Below, piece by piece: positions 20,560 to 28,012 of a stretch of DNA of 45,591 nt. The position numbers were made by a program, and so were the translations under genes. The stretch lies in IMG/VR virus record IMGVR_UViG_3300048768_000033, positions 1-45,591 of that record; one strand, written 5' to 3'. The notes beneath the pieces were generated by a model that saw only the letters and a program-made list of their open reading frames with translations, made no database searches and was not told the DNA's origin. Position 1 is the first letter of the stretch, and the number at the start of each line of letters is the position of its first letter. This DNA is from a virus.

Positions 20560-21471
20560 TTAAAATATTTCACCACAAACCATTCTATAATTATTTAAAA
20601 TAAAATTACCATTGCTTTGAAACTTGACAATTCCAAAACCTTGATTATATCTATTAAGTGGTGCATAACTTGCAGCATCCTTCGAGCCGAGCCAACCTAT
20701 AGAATTTAAATTGAATAGCTTGTCTTTATCGATATGTACTTTTGTTTCGGAATCGGTACGATGAAAATGTCCACATACGAAATGATCATGGATAAACCCC
20801 CATCCCTTTGAGCATACCTTCTGCACGCCCCCACCGCTGTAAAATTCGTGTCCGTGAAGGAAATATAATTTACCCACTTTGTAGGGCTCTATTATGTATT
20901 CAATGTCTAATCGTGATAAGCCGAGTCTTTCTGCCAAAAAACCTTCAAGCATATCCGCAAGAGCTTCGGCACCGGTCATAATATACCTCTCCATTCGCGA
21001 TTCGTGGTTCCCCATTTTATAGCGGATTTTTGCATCGGGGAATCTTAATCGCAAATCGGCCAAAACTTTTTTTGTGGTGTCAATTTCATTCTTGACAGAC
21101 TTTTTGAGTTTGCGATCAACTTTAACAAAGCAGGATACCTCATACATGTCTATAAGGTCACCGATTATGTCAATGTCTGTAATTTTTTGCTGTTCAGCAA
21201 ACTCAAGCATTTTTTCCCATGCTAAAACATCGTGATAGGGACAATGCGGATCGGCAATTATCAAACTCGTTCTGTCGTTGTCTATCGCAATTTCTTTTTG
21301 TTTAAGTTGTATTATGTCTTTATTATCGAGCGAAAATTTTATTTCTCTGGCTAAATTGTCTTGTATTTTTAAACCATCTTTTAGCAATTGCCTTGTCAAG
21401 GGTTCGCTTTGTTTTAAACATTCACGTTCAATTGCAACCGCATGATACCATAGCGTTGGACTTATTTTCAT
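20560..21471 (-). CDS. Calcineurin-like metallophosphoesterase
   Basis: The 303-residue product starts behind AAAGGAGAGCAT. The N-terminal 75 residues are helical, then the phosphoesterase motifs appear in order: ADPHCPYHD (D-x-H), IIGDLIDMYE (GDxxD), KMGNHESRME (GNHE), FLHGHE and CGHFHRTD (GHxH). All metal-binding residues are present. Position next to the primase-helicase suggests a nucleic-acid or nucleotide substrate, but this is inference. Confidence 0.85.
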   Translation of the reverse strand: MKISPTLWYHAVAIERECLKQSEPLTRQLLKDGLKIQDNLAREIKFSLDNKDIIQLKQKEIAIDNDRTSLIIADPHCPYHDVLAWEKMLEFAEQQKITDIDIIGDLIDMYEVSCFVKVDRKLKKSVKNEIDTTKKVLADLRLRFPDAKIRYKMGNHESRMERYIMTGAEALADMLEGFLAERLGLSRLDIEYIIEPYKVGKLYFLHGHEFYSGGGVQKVCSKGWGFIHDHFVCGHFHRTDSETKVHIDKDKLFNLNSIGWLGSKDAASYAPLNRYNQGFGIVKFQSNGNFILNNYRMVCGEIF

Positions 21472-21482
21472 ATGCTCTCCTT

Positions 21483-23660
21483 TTAAGAGAAAAAATCTTC
21501 GTTACCAGTGTCTGCAGGCTCATTAGAATGCGATCCTGTTTTAAGGCGGATGCCGACGAAATCACTTGTTTTTCCGTGTCTATCTATGCAATACTCCCGA
21601 TCTTTCATCATTTTCATAAAAGTTCGAGTTTTATATGGTTCTTCATTGATCCCTCGACAGTACGCATCGTATGCTTGATAGGTCTCTACGGTAGCAGCCT
21701 TATATTTTGCTCCTGCTTCGCATTCGGAATCCAGAAAGCCTGATAGACAATCCTGGTCGTGTCGATAGTCATCCGTGGCTGATTTAACTTCTCCAGCTTC
21801 CCATGTCGGATTATCAAGCGTGTCTCTCAAGCCTTCCAATAACCAGTTTAAAATAGCAGGACTTTCTTCGCGTAAATATTTTACCACCTCATCTTGAGGC
21901 AATTTGTCTTTGTCGCTTATCCTTACGCCCCATGGGATTAACCGTACACGTCTCCATATTGCGTTATCTGTCCCACGGATAATAGGCTTGTGATTCGTCA
22001 ATAAAAAAATAGTCCAAGTTTTTTCAAACTGGAAAAAGCTTCCATACATCTTTCGAGCTTTAATCGTATCGCCGCCGGTAAGTTCTTTGACTTTAGCTTC
22101 TGCAAGTCTTTTCTGATCATCCGTTTCGACTGAGAAAATCAACCGCGCTCCGCATAAATCCGCTATTTCTGCTGGATGTTTGTCAAATTTGGATGCTATT
22201 AAAATGTCAGCCGCGGCCTTGATAGCATAATTCCCCATGACTTGCTGTATTGCCTTGATAGTAGTGCTCTTCCCGTTCGCTCCCGTTCCGTACCAGATCG
22301 GGAAAATCTCGGAGTTTTGCGCACCACAAAGAGCAAGACCAAGATTACGTTGAACTTCCCTTCTTAGATCAGGAGCAGGCAAAAACTTTTCAAGGTGAGC
22401 CGTCCACACTGCACCCGCCGCTTTTGGATCATAATCAACCGGCGCTAACTGTGTTAGCATTTTGTCAGGATCGTGATCGAGCAATACGCCCTCTCGCAAG
22501 TCGATAATTCCGTTGTTCACGTTAAGCAACCAAGGGTACTGATCCCATTCGAAATATTCAGTCAATATCCCTTTCCAACCTTTGAGAAAGTTGATAGCTC
22601 CTTGAATCTTGTAGTATTTCTGCGCTTCTTTCCACGCCGTCATTGATCTTTTCAAAGCTTCTTTATCAAACGACTGCATACTAATCTGTACTTTTTCAAA
22701 ATAATGTTTCAACAAAAACTCGGCCGAAATACAATTTAATTTTTCATCACTAATGGGTGCCCAGACTTTCCCGGTATATTCCATCCATGATTCTAAATGT
22801 GAGGCGTACCGGAATTTCCCAGTAAAATACGGCGCGAGTGTGCAGGCATGACCCCAGTCACTTTCAACTGGAGGCGATTCCATTTCTGGCTGTGTCTCAT
22901 CCTCCATGTCTTCCGTAAACAAATTGATAAAATTTTCAAAGTCATGTCCTTCTGCTTTCCAGTCTGTTACATCCTTCCCGTGTTTCTCGACAACAGGATA
23001 CCCGAAATTAAGAATTCTAACTTTGCACTGTTTTTTATCAAGTATTTCTTTAACCGTTTGAGCGTGTTTCATCCCGTCTAAATCAGCATCGGGACAAATA
23101 AAAATAACAAGTCCTGGAACGAACCAGTGCGAGAACTCATGCCAAATCTTTGTCGATCTTGCTCCATTCGAATTAGTCGTAGCACACAATCCCCACGAAA
23201 CAAGCGTTTCAACGTCTTTTTCCCCTTCGCAAATAAAAATCTGCTGTCTCGATTCAATCGCTTTTAGCAATTCAGGCAAGCGATAGGGCACGCGCCTGAT
23301 TCCTTCAAGCTTCCATTGTTTGGTTTCAGAATTATACCCTCTAAAACTTTTTTCACCGTTAGATAATAAAAATCTTATTTGTTGATACAGAATCTTTCCT
23401 GATTCGTCTCGATAATCATATCGAGCAATTTCGGTCAAGTCTGGCTTATATCCATTCCCGCTAACAGGCGGACTTTCCCATCCCATTCTTTCAGCAAGTT
23501 TAAACAAAGACATCCCACCACACCGTTGACAATTAATAACTTTTTTTTCTATGTTAATCGATGCCGAAGGATTCTTATCGTCATGAGCCGGACAATGCAC
23601 TGCCCATTCAATATCGCCTTGTCGAGCTACTTTAAAATGAGAAGCGATCCACGATTTCAT
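21483..23660 (-). CDS. P4-type primase-helicase
   Basis: The 725-residue product has a CHC2-like zinc domain at the start (HCPAHDDKNPSAS and NCQRCGG), a TOPRIM-like primase core (FICEGEKDVE and FICPDADLDG, about 150-210), a D5-like middle, and a superfamily 3 helicase (GTGANGKST Walker A, IFSVETDD, IFLLTNHKP, then IWRRVRLIPW). It should prime and unwind DNA at the phage origin. No DNA polymerase gene is present, so the host enzyme must be used. It overlaps the BRO-like gene by ATGA. Confidence 0.92.
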   Translation of the reverse strand: MKSWIASHFKVARQGDIEWAVHCPAHDDKNPSASINIEKKVINCQRCGGMSLFKLAERMGWESPPVSGNGYKPDLTEIARYDYRDESGKILYQQIRFLLSNGEKSFRGYNSETKQWKLEGIRRVPYRLPELLKAIESRQQIFICEGEKDVETLVSWGLCATTNSNGARSTKIWHEFSHWFVPGLVIFICPDADLDGMKHAQTVKEILDKKQCKVRILNFGYPVVEKHGKDVTDWKAEGHDFENFINLFTEDMEDETQPEMESPPVESDWGHACTLAPYFTGKFRYASHLESWMEYTGKVWAPISDEKLNCISAEFLLKHYFEKVQISMQSFDKEALKRSMTAWKEAQKYYKIQGAINFLKGWKGILTEYFEWDQYPWLLNVNNGIIDLREGVLLDHDPDKMLTQLAPVDYDPKAAGAVWTAHLEKFLPAPDLRREVQRNLGLALCGAQNSEIFPIWYGTGANGKSTTIKAIQQVMGNYAIKAAADILIASKFDKHPAEIADLCGARLIFSVETDDQKRLAEAKVKELTGGDTIKARKMYGSFFQFEKTWTIFLLTNHKPIIRGTDNAIWRRVRLIPWGVRISDKDKLPQDEVVKYLREESPAILNWLLEGLRDTLDNPTWEAGEVKSATDDYRHDQDCLSGFLDSECEAGAKYKAATVETYQAYDAYCRGINEEPYKTRTFMKMMKDREYCIDRHGKTSDFVGIRLKTGSHSNEPADTGNEDFFS

Positions 23661-24202
23661 GATAACTCCTTAAAACGAAACCCCTTAATATTCCACGAAT
23701 CAAAAATAGCATTCATTTCTTTATTTGTCATTTTTTTCGATTTAGAAACTCTTTGTAATTCAATGTTTTTTTCTAATTCTAATATTCGCTGTTTCAGATA
23801 TTGATTTTCTCCGATAATGCAGGTACATCTTAATTCAATCGATTTTTCAATCAACCGATTTGTTTCAAAGGCATAATTGTATTTACCTGTTTTTCTTATT
23901 TGTGGGATAACTTCGTGCGTCAACCATCTTTTAAAAGCTTTGGCTTCTGGCTTTGTTGAAGTTAAAATTAATGAATAAAGCCCAAATTCGTTGATGATAG
24001 AGACGTTTCTATACTGACCTGATACGAATAGTTTTCGTATCAGCTTTTCATCTGCATCAAGTTTTTGTAAGGATTTCGAAACATCAGACAATCCTAAAAT
24101 ATTACAAACATCTAAAGCAACCCACCATGATTCACCTCTCTTTTCTATAACTGTTCTCACAATATTACCGTTAAAATCAAACATTTTCATTAAATCGTCC
24201 AT
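23657..24202 (-). CDS. BRO-N antirepressor-like protein, first early gene
   Basis: Start at ATG 24202 behind AAAAGGACGG gives 181 residues; upstream in-frame sequence is the structured leader. The BRO-N domain covers about 1-110: WWVALDVCNILGLSDVS, INEFGLYSLILTSTKPEAKA, and RWLTHEVIPQIRKTGKY. The C-terminal part is helical. It is the first gene of the leftward unit, behind a promoter and an attenuator-like leader, where a regulator would be expected. Confidence 0.82.
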   Translation of the reverse strand: MDDLMKMFDFNGNIVRTVIEKRGESWWVALDVCNILGLSDVSKSLQKLDADEKLIRKLFVSGQYRNVSIINEFGLYSLILTSTKPEAKAFKRWLTHEVIPQIRKTGKYNYAFETNRLIEKSIELRCTCIIGENQYLKQRILELEKNIELQRVSKSKKMTNKEMNAIFDSWNIKGFRFKELS

Positions 24203-24220
24203 AAACACCGTCCTTTTCAA

Positions 24221-24303
24221 TAAAAAAAAGCCCCCGAAATCGAGATTGCACCTCAATTCCAGGGGCTTACAAGCCAAATCAATCGCCTGGTGCAATCAAG
24301 CTT
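24221..24303 (-). ncRNA. Structured leader or small RNA upstream of the BRO-like gene
   Basis: On the minus strand GATTGCACC (24297-24289) pairs perfectly with GGTGCAATC (24252-24244). Within this loop are a small hairpin GGCT-TGTA-AGCC and the terminator 5' arm AAGCCCC (24268-24262). The 3' arm GGGGCTT (24234-24228) follows the first stem and runs into T8. The arms interlock as a-t-a'-t'. A promoter lies just upstream and AAGGA-ATG follows the U-run, so it could be an attenuator or an approximately 80-nt RNA. Confidence 0.62.
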
Positions 24304-24309
24304 GAGATC

Positions 24310-24338
24310 AATATAAACTAAAATTCAAAATCTGTCAA
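24310..24338 (-). promoter_or_regulatory. Leftward early promoter
   Basis: TTGACA (24338-24333), 17 bases, TATATT (24315-24310) on the minus strand. The predicted transcript begins near 24303, a few bases before the first stem of the leader. Confidence 0.75.
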
Positions 24339-24360
24339 GTTTCAATTTTCATAAAAAAAA

Positions 24361-24377
24361 TCACATATTATATGTGA
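24361..24377. promoter_or_regulatory. Inverted repeat, operator candidate
   Basis: TCACATA-TTA-TATGTGA is a perfect 7-bp palindrome about 25 bp upstream of the leftward -35. It is a plausible site for a dimeric regulator. Confidence 0.5.
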
Positions 24378-24410
24378 AACTTTAATTTTCTAGCGTTAAA
24401 ACGTTGTTAC

Positions 24411-24432
24411 GTCTATGTCTCACGTCATAGAC
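24411..24432. promoter_or_regulatory. Inverted repeat, operator candidate
   Basis: GTCTATG (24411-24417) is matched by CATAGAC (24426-24432). The inner part TCACGTCATAG (24420-24430) is repeated in inverted form as CTATGACGTGA at 24502-24512, so the gap carries several related half-sites. Confidence 0.55.
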
Positions 24433-24501
24433 GTCATCTATTTGTAAAAGTAAATTACAATGTAAAATTTACTATAGAGAGGTTATATAAACACGTGCAG
24501 C

Positions 24502-24512
24502 CTATGACGTGA
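24502..24512. promoter_or_regulatory. Distal copy of the 11-bp operator-like site
   Basis: CTATGACGTGA is the exact reverse complement of 24420-24430 and lies about 30 bp upstream of the rightward -35. Two copies 80 bp apart could support looping between the divergent promoters. Confidence 0.5.
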
Positions 24513-24542
24513 AAGGATCATTTCCATCCTCAACTCGAAATA

Positions 24543-24571
24543 TTGACAAATAGTTAAATTAAGAGTATTAT
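24543..24571 (+). promoter_or_regulatory. Rightward late promoter
   Basis: TTGACA (24543-24548), 17 bases, TATTAT (24566-24571), with the start codon of the first late gene 22 bases further on. The -35 continues as AATAG. It is the closest match to consensus in the window. Confidence 0.82.
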
Positions 24572-24593
24572 TACCAAACGGAGATTAAACGGA

Positions 24594-25064
24594 ATGGCAT
24601 TCCCGGAAAACTTTGACAATACTAAGACTCGATTCTCTGCATCTTCGCAGCCTACAAACAATGGTCGAAAGCCATCCAAGCTGCGTCGCTATATCAAAGA
24701 CAATAGCCTTTCAGCGCTCGATATCGTGCTCATGGTTAAACAGTTTTACGGTAAATCGAGAGAAGAAATACAGGCTATGGCGTCTGATTCGAAAGCGCCT
24801 ATTTTTATAAGCGGAATTGCGAAAGCACTATTGTCAGATTTTTTGCGCGGTCGCGTTGATGTTATAGCATGGCTGACTGATCGAGGGTTCGGGAAAGCGA
24901 TTGAAAAACTTGAGGTATCGGGTGCTATGGATATTACGCAATATACACCGGAACAGCGCAAACAGAGATTAGACGAACTAAGGAGAAGATCGGATGAACG
25001 AAACATTGAAAACAAGGTTTCTGGAACTGCAACAGAGACACGGGACAATACAGATAAAATGTAA
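24594..25064 (+). CDS. Terminase small subunit (putative)
   Basis: The 156-residue product begins with a flexible Asn/Gly-rich segment (NNGRKPSKLRRYI), followed by a helical DNA-binding-like region and a basic, Gln/Arg-rich C-terminal helix (YTPEQRKQRLDELRRR). Length, composition and place as the first late gene fit a small terminase that selects DNA for packaging. The large subunit is separated from it by the ParB and ABC-GNAT genes. Confidence 0.65.
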   Translation: MAFPENFDNTKTRFSASSQPTNNGRKPSKLRRYIKDNSLSALDIVLMVKQFYGKSREEIQAMASDSKAPIFISGIAKALLSDFLRGRVDVIAWLTDRGFGKAIEKLEVSGAMDITQYTPEQRKQRLDELRRRSDERNIENKVSGTATETRDNTDKM

Positions 25065-25608
25065 AGGTGCCGACGAACTGCCGTTTGACGTTATCAAAAA
25101 CTTCCAGGGCAAATTGAAAAAACTTTCACAAGAAAACGCAATAAGACTTGCAACTTCGTTATTCATAAACGGATTCTGCGCGCCGTTTTTTATTTGGGAG
25201 AATGGCGGCGAGCGATGGTGTATTGACGGGCATCAACGAGCGACGGTTCTAAACTCGATGCGCGAGGCCGGAATTATTCTGCCTAATCTATTCCCGGTGT
25301 GTTTTATTGATGCCGAGAACGAAGCGGACGCACGGCAGAAGCTTTTGACGATCACCTCGCAATACGGCGAGTTTCAGAAAGATCAGCTGGATGAGTGGAT
25401 GAGTAAGATTGACGAGGAAATTCGAGAGATGTTTAGATTGACAGATAAAGAGATTGCTATAAGTGTTGATGTTGACAATAAAGAATCCGAAGAAATAGAG
25501 TATAAAAATAAAATAGAAATAATAATTGAAGTCGATTCAAATAATGTTGAAAAATTATTCAACGAATTCACGAATAGAGGATTGAAATGCAAAATTTCAA
25601 CATTATAA
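24994..25608 (+). CDS. ParB/Srx-like protein
   Basis: The 204-residue product starts at ATG 24994 behind AAGGAGAAGATCGG, inside the end of the small terminase gene. The region around residues 60-90 (FIWENGGERWCIDGHQRATV) carries the DGHQR signature of ParB-type N-terminal domains, which bind CTP or act as nucleases in other contexts. The C-terminal 60 residues are acidic and AT-rich in coding. It overlaps the ABC-GNAT gene, and the pair looks like one cassette. Confidence 0.75.
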   Translation: MNETLKTRFLELQQRHGTIQIKCKGADELPFDVIKNFQGKLKKLSQENAIRLATSLFINGFCAPFFIWENGGERWCIDGHQRATVLNSMREAGIILPNLFPVCFIDAENEADARQKLLTITSQYGEFQKDQLDEWMSKIDEEIREMFRLTDKEIAISVDVDNKESEEIEYKNKIEIIIEVDSNNVEKLFNEFTNRGLKCKISTL

Positions 25609-26660
25609 AAAAACAAACAATATCAAAAAAAAGCTATAGAGTTGCTCAGATTTACGATCAATTTGATATGCAAGAAAATATTATTACTGAAAACTTTAAA
25701 GGCGCAATAGACATTCCCGACAGTTGGAATATAGGTGTTATTGTAGGGAAGTCGGGAAGCGATAAAAGTTCTATAGCTAAAGAATTGTTCTCTAAATACA
25801 TTTGCGAATTTCAATATAATGCCGAGAGTGTTATTGACGATTTCGAAGAAGACATAAATGCAGATGAACTTTTTTATATATTATCTTCAGTTGGATTTTC
25901 TTCTCCGCCGTCATGGTTAAAAACGTATTATAATCTATCAAATGGCGAAAAAATGAGAATAGACTTGGCCAGGGCACTATGTCAAAAAAAAGAGATCATA
26001 GCATTTGACGAATATACCTCGGTTATTGATAGAGAAGTTGCTCGAATAGGCTCTCTTGCTGTTCAAAAAACTATAAGAAAACTAAATAAAAAGTTTATAG
26101 CGATAACGTGTCATTTCGATGTTATTGAATGGCTTCAACCCGATTGGATTTTTTCAACCGATAGTATGACTAATCTTCCAAGGGGGCAACTTTGTCGAAG
26201 ACCTGAAATTAAAATTGAAATCAAACGAGTTAAAGGATATTGGGAATATTTTAGACGTTATCATTATTTGAATCATGAAATAAATAAATCAGGTCATGAA
26301 TATGTTGGTTTCTATAATGACAAGCCCATTGCATTTTGTTCTGTTATTAATTTTCCACACCCAATACATCATCACATGTGGAAGATACATAGAATCGTTG
26401 TTTTACCCGATTATCAAGGGATAGGTATATCTAAAAAAATGATGATAGCAATATCGAATATTTATAAACCAGAATATTTTGGTATTACTACATCTTTGAA
26501 TAATTTCGCTAAAATGTTAATGAAAGATAATAGATGGATTTTAATAAGAAGCGGCAGAACAGGAAAAAATAAAGGAAACAAATCATTAAACAAATCATTA
26601 TCTTTTAACCGAAATACTTATTCGTTCAGATTTTTGCATAATGGAGTAACATGTCCTTAA
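25587..26660 (+). CDS. ABC ATPase fused to GNAT-type transferase
   Basis: Of 357 residues, about 1-200 form an ABC-type ATPase: Walker A GKSGSDKS (54-61), signature LSNGEKM, Walker B IIAFDEYTSVID and the CH switch. Residue 59 is Asp where a Gly is normal in Walker A. Residues 210-357 resemble a GNAT domain: RRYHYLN and GFYNDKPIAFCSV, then RIVVLPDYQGIGISKKM, the acyl-CoA loop. Phage Mu Mom, which modifies adenine, is GNAT-related, so DNA modification is a fair hypothesis. It is AT-rich relative to neighbours and may be an acquired pair with the ParB gene. Confidence 0.78.
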   Translation: MQNFNIIKKQTISKKSYRVAQIYDQFDMQENIITENFKGAIDIPDSWNIGVIVGKSGSDKSSIAKELFSKYICEFQYNAESVIDDFEEDINADELFYILSSVGFSSPPSWLKTYYNLSNGEKMRIDLARALCQKKEIIAFDEYTSVIDREVARIGSLAVQKTIRKLNKKFIAITCHFDVIEWLQPDWIFSTDSMTNLPRGQLCRRPEIKIEIKRVKGYWEYFRRYHYLNHEINKSGHEYVGFYNDKPIAFCSVINFPHPIHHHMWKIHRIVVLPDYQGIGISKKMMIAISNIYKPEYFGITTSLNNFAKMLMKDNRWILIRSGRTGKNKGNKSLNKSLSFNRNTYSFRFLHNGVTCP

Positions 26661-27979
26661 TCGATGAAGAGATCGAAGAGCTTTTATTAAGAGAGCAAGA
26701 CGAAAAAGAACTCGTTTCCCCCAAACTCGAACTTGCGCGAACTACCGACAAACAGATTGTTATAGTGCAGGGTGGCCGGGGCGCAGGCGCGAAATCTTGG
26801 GGCATAGCGTCGTTAATCGTGCAGCTTTGTCAGTATGAATATCATCGCGTTGCCTGCTTGCGAGAAGTACAATTAACCTTACAAGAATCTGTCTATCAAC
26901 TTATTATCGATACTATCAACCGACTCGGATATATAAGCGAGTGGCATCCTACGCTCGATAGGATAACGAATAAAAAAACCGGCTCCTTTATAATCTTCAG
27001 AGGGCTTCGAGATTTACGAGCAGCCAATCAGATAAAAGGGCTTGAGGGATATGATATTGTATGGGCTGATGAGGCCGCAACGATTATTGACGAATCATGG
27101 TCAAAGCTCATGCCTACTCTCGTTAGGAATAATGGATGGCGGCTTTTCGTTTCATATAATCCAGAAACAGATTACGATCCTTGTACTGTACGCTTTTGGA
27201 ATTCCGATAGAGACGATATTCTCAAACTTCGTGTCGAACCTGGGTTAAAAGATAACCCTTGGTGGAACGACGGGCTTCAGAAAGAAATGGATGAGCTATA
27301 TAAAACAAATCCCGACGAAGCCGAACACGTATACGGCGGGAACCCTCGCAAGCAAGGACAGAATTCTGTAATGAGTCGCGTCGCTATTCGTGCAGCTATG
27401 AATCGAATCGTTGATCCTTCAGGGGTTATCGAAATAGGCGTTGATGTTGCTCGATTCGGAGACGATACAACGCAGATTTACAAACGGCATGGCCTTAAAG
27501 TTATTGCCGATAGATCGTGGATAGGACAGGACACGATGAGAACTGCAAAAGAAGCCTGGGCACTCGCGAACGAAGACCAGTCGATTATTATCAAGGTCGA
27601 CGATACGGGAGTCGGTGGAGGTGTATCTGACCGACTCAAGGAATTAGGCGCGGCTATTCGTAGAATCAATTTTGGAGGAGTCGCAAAAAATATGAATAAA
27701 TATAAATCATGCGCTGATGAGATGTGGTTTGAATTCCCGATTGAGTATGCACAAATCCCGAATGATCAAGATTTAATGCAGCAACTTTCTGGTAGGTTGT
27801 ACGATTTTGAACCAGGATCGAATCGCCGAATCATCGAATCGAAAAAAGACTACAAGAAAAGATTCGGTAAATCTCCAGACAAAGCAGATGCGCTTTTACT
27901 CTGTTTTTATTGTGGTGCATCGCTTAAAATGTCATCAGAATCCCGCGCGCAAATGGCATCGAGATATAGAAGGCGTTGA
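26651..27979 (+). CDS. Terminase large subunit
   Basis: The 442-residue product has an N-terminal ATPase: GGRGAGAKS (41-49), one residue longer than the usual GGRGxGKS form, CLREVQ and Walker B IVWADEA. The C-terminal nuclease has the acidic residues in GVDVARFGDD, KVDDTGVGGG and SPDKADAL. It would cut concatemers and drive DNA into the prohead. The start overlaps the ABC-GNAT gene by 10 nt with GGAGTAAC upstream. Confidence 0.93.
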   Translation: MSLIDEEIEELLLREQDEKELVSPKLELARTTDKQIVIVQGGRGAGAKSWGIASLIVQLCQYEYHRVACLREVQLTLQESVYQLIIDTINRLGYISEWHPTLDRITNKKTGSFIIFRGLRDLRAANQIKGLEGYDIVWADEAATIIDESWSKLMPTLVRNNGWRLFVSYNPETDYDPCTVRFWNSDRDDILKLRVEPGLKDNPWWNDGLQKEMDELYKTNPDEAEHVYGGNPRKQGQNSVMSRVAIRAAMNRIVDPSGVIEIGVDVARFGDDTTQIYKRHGLKVIADRSWIGQDTMRTAKEAWALANEDQSIIIKVDDTGVGGGVSDRLKELGAAIRRINFGGVAKNMNKYKSCADEMWFEFPIEYAQIPNDQDLMQQLSGRLYDFEPGSNRRIIESKKDYKKRFGKSPDKADALLLCFYCGASLKMSSESRAQMASRYRRR

Positions 27980-28005
27980 CAAATGTGCTTTATAAGGAGT
28001 ATGAT
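27976..28005 (+). promoter_or_regulatory. Putative promoter for head genes
   Basis: TTGACA (27976-27981) spans the terminase stop codon; after 18 bases comes TATGAT (28000-28005). The AAGGAG inside the spacer would be the ribosome site for any message read through from upstream. Confidence 0.5.
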
Positions 28006-28012
28006 GTAAGCT

